Notes: a model not told the origin generated them from the letters alone. Shown: positions 44,796 through 54,891, counted from the stretch's first letter. The stretch: 64,000 nucleotides of DNA from Lewinellaceae bacterium (GCA_016710765.1 JADJUJ010000006.1:124001-188000), one strand, 5' to 3'. Numbers and translations are program-made.

Positions 44796-47670
44796 AAGGA
44801 AGGAATTATGGGCACCTTAACAATAAAATGGGTGGAGGTTTTTCTACGATCACCTTTTGGCTCGAAACAAGGCTGTAACGCTCGATCAGGCTGCGCAAGC
44901 CAAAATGTGTGCTGGGGTCAGCGATGATTTTAGATTGTAAATTATTGCGTACCACCATCCACTGTGCATTTTCAATAAAAATATCAATCTGAAGCGGATG
45001 CGCTTTACTGATGACATTGTGTTTCACGGCATTTTCTACCAGCATTTGCAAGGTGAGGGGCATGATAAACCCGTTTGGTATCTGCGTGGGCGATTGCAGG
45101 TGAAAATTGTCTTCGAACCGTTTTTGGAGTAAATAATAGAAGTCGTGCACGATGGCCATCTCGTCTTGCAGGGAGATAAAATCTTTTTCCCGATAACTCA
45201 TCATGCTGCGGTAAAAATCCGACAGGTGCTCTACATATTCTACCGCTGTTTTGGGCTGCTCTTCAATTATGGTGATCAGGGTGTTAAAGCTGTTGAAAAG
45301 AAAATGGGGGTTGATTTGGCTTTTCAAGGCAGCAAATTGCGAGTCAGCTTTTTCTTTTCGGAGCAATGCTTCACGCTGGAATCGGTTTTCCCTACCGTTG
45401 ATCCAAAAATAGAACACCCCCGCCAGTGTGAAACAACTCAATCCAATAAACCACCAGGTTCTCCAGAATGCTTTGCTGATGCTAAAGGCATAACTTGCTT
45501 CAGGGGTATGGTCAAAACTTCCATGTTCGCTGGTTTGTACCCTAAAAAGATAATGCCCATCTGGAAGGTTGGAATAGGAGGCCAAATGATCTTTGGTCAC
45601 CTTCCAATCCAGGTCATATCCCTCCATCTTGTACCGGAAACGCACCTGATCCGGGTTGGTGAACCACAAACCGGCAAAATGGAGTACCATATAATTCTGA
45701 TCATATTGGAAGGCGTGGATCTTGGAGAAATCAATAGCCTTCATAAACACGGTTACTGCCGTGATGGAGGGTGTAGGATCGTAATGGAACGACTCCTGGG
45801 TGGAGGTATACTTCATGACGCCAGTGGAACTGCCCAGCCAAATGTTGCCTTTGGCATCCCGGCAATCGGCGTTCAGGTTGAATGACTGGGCAGGCAGGCC
45901 TGTGCTGTTGTTTTGGAATGCCACATGGCCTATGACGGTGTTGAAAATGTCCAGGCCGTCTTCGTAGCCCAACAAAAGCTTGCCTTTGTTGTCGAGGTTC
46001 AGGCTCTGTATGGCATTGCTGTGCAGCTGCTGAGAAATAGTGTAATTGAAGAAACTGCTACCGTCCCAGCGGTACAAACCGTTGGCAGCTGTCGTGAACC
46101 AAATCTGACCCTTGTAATCCTCCTCAATATCGTAAACTGTCCGAATAGTTTTCCCATTGATCTCCTTGAACTGTCGCAAACTTCCATTGAACAGCATGAA
46201 TAAGCCTTTGCCATCCGTACCAAACCAAACCCGGCCTTTTTTGTCTTTGAATACCTTGTACACATAATTAGCCCCCAGATCTTGCAAGGTCTCGCATATG
46301 CAGTCCTGCGGCGCGAATGGCGCCTGCCAGGAACAACGTGCCGCGCCACCAAGCGTGGCCAGCCAAAAACCATCGACATCGGTGGTTATGGAAAGGATAC
46401 TGCCATTGGGAATGCCTTCGTTTTCGGTCATGTGCCGGATTTTGCCACCCTTCGGGCTCATTATCCAAAGCCCATTGCCAAAGCTTCCGGCAAGCATGGT
46501 ACCATCGGAAAGTTCTGCAATAGAGAGGATGTTTTCCCTTGGTAACAGATTTTTAAAACCACCGCTTTGCTGTAAGTACAGCCCCTTAGCGGTGCCTACC
46601 CAAATGTTTTCATGTTTGTCCACCAGGATGCTTTGCACATCTTTGTCAGGTGTTTCCAACAATCCGAAGGCAATATTCAGGGAGTAAAGGTTGTTGCGGT
46701 CAGCAAGCAGCCAAATTTGCCCCTCTCGGTCTTTGAGCAGTGCATTGATTTTTAGTTTTCCTATGGGCGCGTCGGGCGACTGTACGCGGATTGTCCCCGC
46801 TGGGATATCAATGCAATGTAGCCCGTTTTTGTTGGTGCCGACCCAGATTTCCTGGTTGCCAAAGGTGGCCATGGCACTGACATGCCCCAGTGACCAGTCC
46901 GGAGTTCCGAAATCAAAAACCGCTTTGCCGATGTTATACCGGCATACGCCATGGTCGTAGGTGCCGATCCACATATTGCCAGAGGGGTCGGGAAGCAAGC
47001 AAGTAACAATTTCATCAGGAAGGCCGTCGGCAGTACCCAGTCGTTGAACCCGCTTTTGCCCTGCCGCAGTCAGGCTGCAAATACTGATGCCTGCATCAGT
47101 AGCCACCCAAATACGGTTGTCGGCACCCAACACCATTTGGTAAATATCATTGCTGGAAATGGTCTCATCTTGTTCGTTGAAACGATACATGCTACCCTCC
47201 GACCAGCAGTAAAGTCCATCTCCGTAAGTACTAATCCACAAATTTCCAGAACTGTCCAGCAGAAAACCGCTGATGGCACTTGTTAGCTGTGCTGCTTCTA
47301 AAGACCAATAATGGAAAGGTTGTGGTTCCAAACTTAAGTTTGCCACAGGCCAATTGGAGAGTCGGGATTCCAGATAGGCTATTTTGCCCGACTGAAAACC
47401 CACCCAAAGCCTGTCGGAGCTCTCGTAAATAGCCGTTACCTGTAAATCATTGGAATCCGGGAGTGGAAATTGTTCGAAATGTTGACCATCAAAGCGCAGT
47501 AAGCCGCCTTCTCCGCCGAGCCAAATCCACCCTTCGCGACTTTGGAACAGGGTGGTTGGCTTTACGTCGGGAAATTCCTTGTTGGGGTGTGACCGAAGCA
47601 AAGGAGCTTGCCCATAGGCAATTGCCCATTGCAACAGCAGCCCAACCAGTAGAAACAGCGCCTTCAACAT
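44792..47670 (-). CDS. Reg_prop/Y_Y_Y sensor histidine kinase (LytS type; frameshift at C-terminus)
   Basis: The protein of about 958 residues has a signal peptide (LFLLVGLLLQWAIAYGQ), a periplasmic two-component propeller of Reg_prop repeats (EGWIWLGGEGGLLRFDGQHF, SGNMWIGTYDHGVCRYN, GRVWFGTDGKGLFML), a Y_Y_Y domain (VRFRYKMEGYDLDWKVTKDH), one membrane helix near residue 745 and a His_kinase/HATPase module (LKSQINPHFLFNSFNTLITI, LQMLVENAVKHNVI). The frame ends early in VEKPPPILLLRCP. One T more in the T5 run at 44839-44843 gives EKTSTHFIVKVPIIPSL and a stop overlapping the regulator's start as ATGA. It probably senses a ligand, perhaps a glycan, in the periplasm. Confidence 0.9.
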
Positions 47671-47672
47671 TT

Positions 47673-48235
47673 TTATTTACTGGGTGGTTTTCGGTATAAG
47701 GTGGCATCCACTTCGACTCTTATCTCCGTGGCGATTTTCTGGCTTACAATTTTGGGGATATCAATATTGTGATCGCTCAGCAAAATAGTGAATTCGGAAT
47801 GCACCACGGCCTTTTGGTCCCTGATATCCAGGGTGCTTTTGATGATGCGCTCCTGGGATTCCCCGTGTACAAATAATTTTCCCTTGGCGCGGATGGTGTA
47901 ACTTCCATTGGCGTTAAAGTCAATCTTTTCGATAATCTTACCATTGAAACTGGTGATCGGGTAGCGTTCCGTTTCGATGTAATTTTCGTAAAAATGTTCC
48001 TGCTGTAAGGCACTGTTGAAGCCTGTGAAACTTCTCATCGATATGCGCCAGGCAAAAGTATTGTCGTCCGGGTCGATGACACCCTTCAGTTGATTGCTTT
48101 TGGCGGATATGAGTTCCAGGGCGCATCCGATACAAAACGCACGGCGCCATTGTCAGTATAGAATGGCACTGCAGGAGCCGCAACTTGGGGCAACAGGAGT
48201 TGCCAGGCAAGTAAAAAAAGACTGAAAGCGGGCAT
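47673..48235 (-). CDS. YceI-family protein (frameshifted)
   Basis: The protein of about 187 residues has a signal peptide (PAFSLFLLAWQLLLPQVAA) and the YceI lipocalin-like fold: FYTDNGAVRFVSDAP, MRSFTGFNSALQQEHFYENY, SYTIRAKGKLFVHGESQERI and DHNIDIPKIVSQKIATEIRV. The frame breaks at 48119-48121; one more G on the plus strand gives SDAPLELISAKSNQLKGVID. Such proteins bind isoprenoid or lipid chains in the periplasm. Its stop is 2 nt before the sensor kinase start, so it is the first gene of that operon. Confidence 0.85.
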
Positions 48236-48439
48236 GGTTTTTGCGATAGTTAAGGTGACAGAAATTTACGCATAAATAACGGTTGATGGCGTAAAAAAGG
48301 TGTCTGAAGCGGTATTTATTCCAACTGAGCAGGGTCATCCAGCGGTTGATTCTTTTAAGAAAGCGGTTTAAAATGTCGTTAATCCGGCTTTTTTGTGAGA
48401 ATTTTTGTTTTTTTATCGCAGTAAATCGTAAATTCACTT

Positions 48440-48447
48440 TACCTTTG
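48440..48447 (+). promoter_or_regulatory. Putative -7 box of the GG-leader peptide gene
   Basis: TACCTTTG fits the TAnnTTTG consensus and lies 28 nt before the ATG at 48475. A TTTTTG at 48402-48407 is too far for a standard -33 box. Confidence 0.45.
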
Positions 48448-48474
48448 AATCGAATTTTAATATTGATACATCTC

Positions 48475-48687
48475 ATGTTATCCTTCTTCCTCAACAAGCA
48501 ACAAGGCGCTAAACAGCAAGAAAGCGCCAAGCGCAGTCTCGACAAGGTTGTTGAGAATGAGCATACCCAATTGCTGGCTAAACAAGAACTGAACCGTATT
48601 GAGGGTGGTAGCACCAATCAAAACAACAGGATGTTGTCGGATCGGATCTCTTTGGATGACTTTTTCAGCGGACCTGTACCCCAGTAA
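48475..48687 (+). CDS. Small peptide with double-glycine (bacteriocin-type) leader
   Basis: The 70-residue product has a charged N-terminus, then LLAKQELNRIEGG at residues 33-45, which fits the LSxxELxxIxGG leader pattern cut by C39 peptidase transporters. The proposed 25-residue core starts STNQNNR and ends FFSGPVPQ; it has no cysteine, so it is not a typical lanthipeptide or disulfide bacteriocin. A -7 box lies 28 nt upstream and a perfect 12-bp hairpin 24 nt downstream, both supporting a real gene. No processing transporter or modification enzyme is in the window. A short non-secreted protein with a chance match is the alternative. Confidence 0.6.
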   Translation: MLSFFLNKQQGAKQQESAKRSLDKVVENEHTQLLAKQELNRIEGGSTNQNNRMLSDRISLDDFFSGPVPQ

Positions 48688-48710
48688 TATCCGCGATTGA
48701 CCTATACTGT

Positions 48711-48748
48711 AAAAGCCTTTCGTCATCTTTGCATGGCGAAAGGCTTTT
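48711..48748 (+). terminator. Perfect hairpin between GG-peptide gene and pnuC
   Basis: AAAAGCCTTTCG pairs perfectly with CGAAAGGCTTTT (12 bp) around a 14-nt loop, and the right arm ends in a T5 run. It ends three bases before the pnuC ATG, so it could terminate the peptide transcript, attenuate pnuC or mask its ribosome-binding region. The loop holds CATCTTTG, close to a -7 box. Confidence 0.75.
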
Positions 48749-48751
48749 TGT

Positions 48752-49329
48752 ATGAACTATTTGGAACTCATTGCTGCCGTACTCGGCTTGATCAGCGTTT
48801 TTTTCGTGGTACGCCGAAATGTTTGGGCTTTCCCTATTGGAATCGTGATGGTTGCCCTGTATACCGTGGTCTTTTATGAGGCCAGGTTTTATGCCGATAT
48901 GGGATTGCAGGTCATTTATGTCATCATGCAAATTCAGGGCTGGTATCTCTGGTTGCATGGCGCAAAGGCCACGGACAACCGGATAGCCATCCGGCGGCTT
49001 CAGCGCAGGCAATGGGTGGTAACGATCCTACTGGTCGTTTTGGGAACGGCCCTGGCCGGCTACTTGTTGCAAACGTACACGAAGGCAGCACTGCCTTATG
49101 TTGATGCCTTCACCACTGCCGTATCCTCATGGCGCAATGGTGGATGAACAAAAAGTACCTGGAAAACTGGTCGCTTTGGATTTTTGTCGATTTGATTTAC
49201 CTCTACCAATACAGTGCTAAGGAACTGTACCTCACCACCGGATTATATGCTGCCTTCCTCCTGCTGGCCATCATCGGTTACCGGGAGTGGAAACGGGAAG
49301 AATATGCATTGCAACAGGGTCAAAACTGA
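48752..49329 (+). CDS. pnuC: PnuC-type nicotinamide riboside (or thiamine) transporter (frameshifted)
   Basis: The inner-membrane protein of about 192 residues has the PnuC pattern: LISVFFVVRRNVWAFPIGIV, YADMGLQVIYVIMQIQGWYL and, in the second half, NWSLWIFVDLIYLYQYSAKE with the conserved Trp-Asp pair. The first frame ends in AVSSWRNGG; the second continues as LMAQWWMNKKYLENWSLWIF. One more C at 49125-49126 gives AVSLMAQWWMN and joins them. PnuC proteins diffuse vitamin precursors trapped by phosphorylation; whether this one carries nicotinamide riboside or thiamine cannot be told. Confidence 0.87.
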
Positions 49330-49376
49330 AGGCCGGTCATTGAAAAGACCACGACACATCATGTTTATGACTTTTT

Positions 49377-49907
49377 CTATCCAGCCTGTTGCCTGAGCAA
49401 TAACTTTGCGTGCAGGTACCGATCGAGCAGTTGAAGGAAACCCAGTGCCAGCAAGCTCACCATTCCCAACTGCACAGCAGGAAGACTGATCCAATCCAGC
49501 ATAGGACCCATATCAACTGATGGTATGCTGATGGGGGGTAAATTGCTTGGTTTAGCCTTTACTGCACTCATAACAAACAGCAACAATGGGGCTGTAAGCA
49601 ATACTCCCATGACGATGGCAAACGCGCGGATAATCCAGTCGCGCTGCGCTGGCGCCGATTGTAAAGCGTGCTCACCCACCTGTTCCGATGCCCAAGCCCG
49701 GAGTACCTTATCTGCAAAAAGGGTATCGGGCTTTTCCAGCGGTGCAGCCATCAGTTGCTGCTGCTCTGCCTTAATAGCGGCCAGTTTAGCCTGCCAGGCC
49801 GGGTGTTCGCTTAAATAAGCTTCTACACGAAGCTGCTCCGGTGCATCCAGGAAACCGTCGATATAGTCCCAAAGCAGATCATCAGTCAGTAAAAAAGGCT
49901 GGTTCAT
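49377..49907 (-). CDS. Putative anti-sigma factor
   Basis: The 176-residue protein begins with a short acidic helical segment (LTDDLLWDYIDGFLDAPEQL, RVEAYLSEHPAWQAKLAAIK) typical of anti-sigma N-domains without the zinc motif. Two membrane helices follow (IIRAFAIVMGVLLTAPLLLF, VQLGMVSLLALGFLQLL). It lies downstream of an ECF sigma gene on the same strand, which supports the call. The gap of 237 nt between them is filled by a dispersed repeat. Confidence 0.72.
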   Translation of the reverse strand: MNQPFLLTDDLLWDYIDGFLDAPEQLRVEAYLSEHPAWQAKLAAIKAEQQQLMAAPLEKPDTLFADKVLRAWASEQVGEHALQSAPAQRDWIIRAFAIVMGVLLTAPLLLFVMSAVKAKPSNLPPISIPSVDMGPMLDWISLPAVQLGMVSLLALGFLQLLDRYLHAKLLLRQQAG

Positions 49908-49961
49908 ATAATGAAAATTGTGGCTGTCAAAAATGAGGTTTGTTTGGGTTTAGGGCATGTT

Positions 49962-50141
49962 GGGCTTTAGTCTTTGGCTTTGAAGGCATTAAATTTAGTC
50001 AAAGTAATGGTTTTGTAAATTATATACATCCGGTTTTAAAAAGGGTGTTCAAAATTTAATTCCGATCTCTCCGGTATTTGATTTCACAAGGCACCAATAA
50101 CCGAGATCGAAGCCAAAGGCCAACACCCAATGGCTAAAGCC
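49962..50141. repeat. Dispersed repeat R4, copy between sigma and anti-sigma genes
   Basis: The element runs from GGGCTTTAGTCTTTGGCTTT to the inverted end CCCAATGGCTAAAGCC. Its right part is, in reverse orientation, closely similar to 54668-54770 and 60265-60358 (blocks TTGGTGCCTTGTGAAAT and AAATTTTGAACACCCTTTT). It occupies most of the 237-nt gap and has no ORF. Confidence 0.8.
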
Positions 50142-50144
50142 GAG

Positions 50145-50720
50145 CTAAATGCTCATGAGTTCCTGGTATTGGTCGGCAACAATATTTTTTAAACGCTGCC
50201 TTGCCCTACAGAGTTTGGTTTTGGCATTGCTGAGGCTAAGGTCCATGATTTGGCAAATTTCATCCAGATTATGTTCATACAGGTAAAAAAGCGTGATTAC
50301 TGTGGCGTCATCATGGTTAAGTTGCTTGATGGCGTGGTGCAGTGCGCGATTTTGGTCTTGAATTTCCATTTGTGATGAAGCATCCGGGCTCCATTCCTGT
50401 GCAGCATGAATTGGGCGTTCACCATCGTCCATGGATAGTATTTCCGGTGTTTTTTTTCGCAAATGATTTACTGCAGTGGTATAAACTATTTTGTACAGCC
50501 AGGTGGTAAATTTACTGTCACCTCGGAAATCTTTGAGGTATCGGAATGCCTTGAGGAACACATCCTGCGCAACTTCGTGTGCATCTTCTCTGTTTTTTAC
50601 CATGCGCAAAACCAAGGTGAAAACGTATTGTTCATACCGTTTTACCAGCATACTGTAAGCACTTTGCCTTCCGGCCAGGGCTTGTTGAATCAATAAGTCA
50701 TCACTTAGCGTTGCGGCCAT
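50145..50720 (-). CDS. ECF-type RNA polymerase sigma factor
   Basis: The 191-residue protein has sigma region 2 (LVKRYEQYVFTLVLRMVKNR, DAHEVAQDVFLKAFRYLKDF, FTTWLYKIVYTTAVNHLRKK) and region 4 (HNLDEICQIMDLSLSNAKTK), as in ECF sigma-70 proteins. It is probably controlled by the membrane anti-sigma protein encoded downstream. Its target promoters are unknown. Confidence 0.93.
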   Translation of the reverse strand: MAATLSDDLLIQQALAGRQSAYSMLVKRYEQYVFTLVLRMVKNREDAHEVAQDVFLKAFRYLKDFRGDSKFTTWLYKIVYTTAVNHLRKKTPEILSMDDGERPIHAAQEWSPDASSQMEIQDQNRALHHAIKQLNHDDATVITLFYLYEHNLDEICQIMDLSLSNAKTKLCRARQRLKNIVADQYQELMSI

Positions 50721-50898
50721 TGTAATTGGTATCTTTCGGTAGCGCGGTTTTTACGTTTAAGCATATGACACAGCTTGATGGCTAAAGGTTACAAGCTGTA
50801 AAAATTAAGTACACCCTGCTCGGGGTGCCGCCACAGCGTCAGCAAGATAATAAAAATTGCATGTATTTTTGTCAGCACAATTTATATCCTGATAATTT

Positions 50899-52546
50899 AT
50901 GATCATTTCTGCCCAGCTTATCGACCTTTTCGAACGCAACATTTACCCAGCCGAACTGGAAATTGATGCGGGCAAAATTGTCGAGGTTCGCAAAGTAGCC
51001 CATGTACCGGAAGGCGCAGGTTATCTGCTGCCGGGTTTTGTGGATGCACATGTACATATTGAGAGCAGTATGCTTCCTCCCACGGAGTTTGCCAGGCTGG
51101 CAGTGGTGCATGGAACCATTGCTACGGTTTCCGACCCGCATGAAATTGCCAACGTCCTGGGCGTGGAAGGCGTGGAGTATATGTTGCACAATGCGCGCAA
51201 TACGCCTTTTCAGTTTTGCTTTGGTGCACCATCCTGTGTGCCGGCAACGTGCTTTGAAACGGCCGGCGCAATATTGGATGCAGCAGCGGTGGATGGTTTG
51301 CTGGCACGTGAAGACATTGGGTATTTGTCGGAAGTAATGAACTTTCCCGGTGTTCTGAACGCTGACCCCGATATGTTGACCAAAATAGCGGCGGCTCAGC
51401 GCCTGGGCAAACCGGTTGACGGGCATGCCCCGGGCTTGAGGGGTGCTGATGCGGAGCGGTATTTTGCCGCAGGCATTCAAACCGACCACGAGTGTTTTTC
51501 CTATGAAGAAGGACTTGGAAAGGCCCGATTGGGTGTAAAAATCCTCATCCGGGAAGGCAGCGCTGCCAAAAATTTTGAGGCTTTATGGCCTTTATTGCTG
51601 GAGTTTCCCAACCAAATCATGTTCTGTTCCGACGATAAGCACCCCGACGATTTGATTCATGGCCATATTAACCAATTGGTTGTTCGGGCGCTGGAAAAGG
51701 GCTGTCCGCTTTTCGATGTCCTGCGGGCGGCATGTCTGCATCCGGTGGAACATTATCGTATTGGTACCGGGCTGCTTCGACCAGGCGACCGGGCTGATTT
51801 TATCAGAATATCCGATCTGGAAACATTTCAGGTACTGGAAACCTGGCTGGCGGGTGAATGTGTGGCCCGACAGGGAAAATCCCTGCTTCCACACCAGGCG
51901 GTTGATACGCCGAACCAGTTTTTGGCTTCCCATCGCCAGCCGGAAGATTTTGAATGGCAGACCCAAAGCAGCGCAGGAGCGATTAGGGTTATAGGTGTGG
52001 ACGATGGTGAAATTGTTACCCGGTCGATAGAAGGGATTGCCCCAATCCGTGAAGGGCGCTTGTGTGCCGACCCTGCGTCCGATTTGTTAAAAATGCAGTG
52101 GTGAACCGCTACGCCGATCATGCTCCGGTTGCTATCGGGATGGTGCAGGGCTTTGGCTTGCATGGGGCGCGCTGGCGTCGAGTGTGGCGCACGATTCGCA
52201 CAATATTGTGGCTGTTGGCACGAGTGATGCCGCCATTTGTGCTGCGGTTAATGCTGTCATAGAACATCGCGGTGGCATTAGCGCGGCAAATGACCAGGGA
52301 GAGGTCCGGACACTCGGGTTACCCATTGCAGGTTTGATGAGCCCGGCAGACGGATATTCCCTTGCGGCCGCCTACAGCACGGTGGATGCATGGGTAAAGT
52401 CGGAATTAGGTTGTGTTCTGCACGCTCCCTTTATGACGCTGTCGTTCCTGGCACTCCCCGTGATTCCTGCCTTGAAAATGACCGACCTGGGGTTGTTTGA
52501 TGTTGGATCCTTTGGTTTTGTGGATTTGGAGTTATACTCGAAATAA
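50899..52546 (+). CDS. ade: Adenine deaminase (two frameshifts near 3' end)
   Basis: Ade converts adenine to hypoxanthine. Residues 1-400 are standard: LLPGFVDAHVHIESSMLPPT (metal histidines), TIATVSDPHEIANVLG, PVDGHAPGLRGADAERYFAA, GIQTDHECFSYEEGLGKARL and MFCSDDKHPDDLIHGHINQL. The frame ends in DLLKMQW at 52104. One more A in the A5 run at 52089-52093 gives DLLKNAVVNRYADHAPVAIG; one more G in the G4 run at 52164-52167 gives GLHGGALASSVAHDSHNIVA, and the normal end follows (LGLPIAGLMSPADGYSLA) to 52546. The stop codon lies inside the left end of palindromic element R1, which seems to have inserted at the 3' end. Confidence 0.9.
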
Positions 52547-52693
52547 AGTGGTTTGCGAATGCTCTCTTGTCCTCAGCCCTCCTGGCTGCGTTATAAATAC
52601 GCGCCGATGCGCTGCATCGTCTGCGTTTTATGCCTTGCCATCAGAACTGATGACTGCGCGATTATTTTCGCAAACCACTTTACTTCGAGTATA
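52533..52693. repeat. Palindromic element R1, copy 1 (161 bp)
   Basis: The ends TATACTCGAAATAAAGTGG and CCACTTTACTTCGAGTATA form a 27-bp inverted repeat with one mismatch (ending TTTGCGAA/TTCGCAAA), and inner blocks such as CGATGC/GCATCG also pair. It is about 96% identical to 57792-57952, with equal length. It carries the ade stop codon in its left end. It has no ORF. The TATA at each end would suit a TA-targeting transposase, but that is inference. Confidence 0.9.
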
Positions 52694-52792
52694 CCATAAA
52701 CGCTGTACTGGTGTTCGGTTTTTCTCCTATTTTTGCAGCCTCCTGGCAAACACAGGCGTCTTAAAAATTGTTGTACGACAAAAATTCCTTTT

Positions 52793-53596
52793 GTGCTCGT
52801 TAGAGGTAAACTACTTGGTGGAATTGTTGGCATGATCCTTTGTGATCTGATGGGGCTTCCGTTGGGTGGTTTGGTAGGTTTTATCCTGGGTTCCACCCTT
52901 GGCCATTTTTTCATTGATCTTCCACTCAAGGCGCATAACAGTCAGGATGGTCATGACCGGGACTTTCAGCGCCGGCAAGGAGAATTTGTTTATCATGTCT
53001 TTCGCCTTTGCGCTAAAATGGCAAAATCGGATGGTCGCGTAAATCAATCTGAGGTTGCGCTCATGGAGCGCATCATGCGGCAGCAGTTTCGGTTGTCGGA
53101 CAAGGGACGAGACCAGGCCATTCGTATATGGAAAATGGCCAAAGATTCAAATGAACCGTTTGAACATTATGCCAGGGCATTTTACCGGGATTTTTCCCGC
53201 GACCGGTATCAGGTCATGAACATGATGGACCTGTTGTTTGCTGTAGCCGCTTCCGACGGTAGCCTGCACCCCAGAGAAGAAGAATTATTGCTGAAAGCTG
53301 CCGGTATTTTTCACGTCAGTCGGATGCAGTTTGAGCGTATCAAAGGGCGGTATTATTCTCCACCGCCGGGAAAACAACAACGCTGGTCGGTACTGGATCC
53401 TTACTATGCCATTTTAGGGGCCAATCCGCAGGAGACGATGGAAGAGGTGAAAAAGAAATTCAGAAACCTGGCCATGCAATGGCACCCCGATAAACTGACA
53501 GCGAAGGGTGCTTCTCCCGAAGCGGTTCGGCATGCAAAAGAAAAGTTCCAACAAATAAATGAGGCGTATACCCGGATCGTAGAAGCCAGAAAGTAG
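52793..53596 (+). CDS. TerB/DnaJ-domain co-chaperone-like protein (DjlA-like)
   Basis: The protein of about 267 residues has a glycine-rich hydrophobic N-terminus (GKLLGGIVGMILCDLMGLPL, then GFILGSTLGHFF), a TerB/DjlA-N domain (HVFRLCAKMAKSDGRVNQSE, LLFAVAASDGSLHPREEELL) and a C-terminal J domain (YAILGANPQETMEEVKKKFR, MQWHPDKLTA with HPD, FQQINEAYTRI). DjlA-type proteins stimulate DnaK at the membrane. A GTG start is chosen to keep the conserved KLLGG segment; the ATG at 52832 is the alternative. Element R1 lies just upstream. Confidence 0.85.
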   Translation: MLVRGKLLGGIVGMILCDLMGLPLGGLVGFILGSTLGHFFIDLPLKAHNSQDGHDRDFQRRQGEFVYHVFRLCAKMAKSDGRVNQSEVALMERIMRQQFRLSDKGRDQAIRIWKMAKDSNEPFEHYARAFYRDFSRDRYQVMNMMDLLFAVAASDGSLHPREEELLLKAAGIFHVSRMQFERIKGRYYSPPPGKQQRWSVLDPYYAILGANPQETMEEVKKKFRNLAMQWHPDKLTAKGASPEAVRHAKEKFQQINEAYTRIVEARK

Positions 53597-53623
53597 GCAA
53601 CACTTCCACCCGGCTGCCCTTTT

Positions 53624-54577
53624 TTAGGATTCCTCTTCTAAATCCCGTATGATAAAAAAACCATCTGTCCCTTGTGGCTGGTAAAGGGGCATAAGGATTC
53701 GTCCGGTCAGGGGAGATAAGATGGCTCCACTGACATCGTCTGCCAGGTGTTCTCCCTTTTGGATGGTTTGAAAATTGACGTAACCTGGTTTCATTACAAA
53801 ATGGTCGCCCGCATCAATATGGTGTACATGTTCCAGGCGGGTGACTTTGGGCAGTGTTTCAGCGTATTCCAGTAAAATGTGGTCGTGGCGGGTATCAACG
53901 TGTCGGGTATCAATACAGCCCGCTGCTTTCAGGCAGTTGATTACTGCTGCGATGCAGCGACTTACGGACAGCGGATCGTGGTGCTGTCCACCTTCAAAGG
54001 CGATGCCAATGCAATGTTCGGGCATCCCGTTAATGCGGAATTTTCCCGCTTCCGCAAAATGGAGCAAGGTACCCTTGATGCCATCCAGTAAGCCAAGGAT
54101 CACTGGAGCATGTAATTCTTTGGCGAGACGCAAACTGGCAGGAGTATTGGAAGGGATACAAAAAATACCGCCTTCAGCAGAGGTAGTGTGCAGGTCGAGT
54201 AGGACCAGGGCTGTGGGTCTGTATTCCAGGATATTCTCCAGGATGCACTCGTATAATTCCGCAATTTCGACTTCTTCTTCCAGCCGTTCCGATTTTGGTT
54301 TTGCCAGAATATGCTCTACTCCTGCCGGCGTCCACATCCGATTCATGTCCTGCTGCATGAACCGGCTGCCATGGTGTAAGGCTTTTAAATTGCCGACCAA
54401 GCCTACAAATCGGCCCGAAAAGTTGAAATCAGGGCTATACTTAGGTTCTTGGTCCAGCAGAAAAAACACTTCCTGCAGGGCTTTGACACCAGCCAACTCA
54501 TTGCCATGGACGCCTCCAAAGGCTATGACCAGCGCTCCATGCTTACTTCCTGTAAAGGATCCAATGATTCGTTGCAT
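53624..54577 (-). CDS. Succinylglutamate desuccinylase/aspartoacylase family protein
   Basis: The 317-residue zinc-dependent amidohydrolase has the metal motif FGGVHGNELAGVKALQEV, NLKALHHGSRFMQQDMNRMW, VLLDLHTTSAEGGIFCIPS and the catalytic glutamate region GIAFEGGQHHDPLSV. The C-terminal domain (HHIDAGDHFVMKPGYVNFQT, ILSPLTGRILMPLY) is barrel-like, as in AstE/AspA. The N-acyl amino acid substrate is not known. Confidence 0.87.
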   Translation of the reverse strand: MQRIIGSFTGSKHGALVIAFGGVHGNELAGVKALQEVFFLLDQEPKYSPDFNFSGRFVGLVGNLKALHHGSRFMQQDMNRMWTPAGVEHILAKPKSERLEEEVEIAELYECILENILEYRPTALVLLDLHTTSAEGGIFCIPSNTPASLRLAKELHAPVILGLLDGIKGTLLHFAEAGKFRINGMPEHCIGIAFEGGQHHDPLSVSRCIAAVINCLKAAGCIDTRHVDTRHDHILLEYAETLPKVTRLEHVHHIDAGDHFVMKPGYVNFQTIQKGEHLADDVSGAILSPLTGRILMPLYQPQGTDGFFIIRDLEEES

Positions 54578-54667
54578 AATGGGAATGGCTTGGGTTTCAA
54601 TTCATGCAAAAATAAAATCCCTTTCCGAATTCCATAAGAATGGATCGAAAAGGGACTTTATTAAGCT

Positions 54668-54887
54668 GGGCTTTAGCCATTGGGTGTTGGTCCTTGGCTT
54701 CGATCTCGATTTACAATACTGTACCAGATTAAATACCAGAGATAATAGAATTAAATTTTGAACACCCTTTTAAAACAGCAAGTGCATTATTAATCAACGA
54801 ATATTATGTTAAAATCTAATGCATTGAAAACCCAATAGTTAATTCTTCGGAGCAAAGCCAAAGACTAAAGACCAATGGCTAAAGCCC
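54668..54887 (+). repeat. Dispersed repeat R4, complete 220-bp copy
   Basis: The ends are GGGCTTTAGCCATTGG and the exact inverted copy CCAATGGCTAAAGCCC. The left half resembles 60265-60358 and the reverse of 50038-50141; the right half resembles 12282-12378 and 60380-60443. It is non-coding and looks like a small non-autonomous element. Confidence 0.85.
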
Positions 54888-54891
54888 AGTT

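Noticed and set aside
47938..48210. Separate 90-codon gene upstream of yceI
   Set aside because: Its frame is not the one that continues the YceI fold; the real N-terminus, with a signal peptide, starts at 48235 in another frame.
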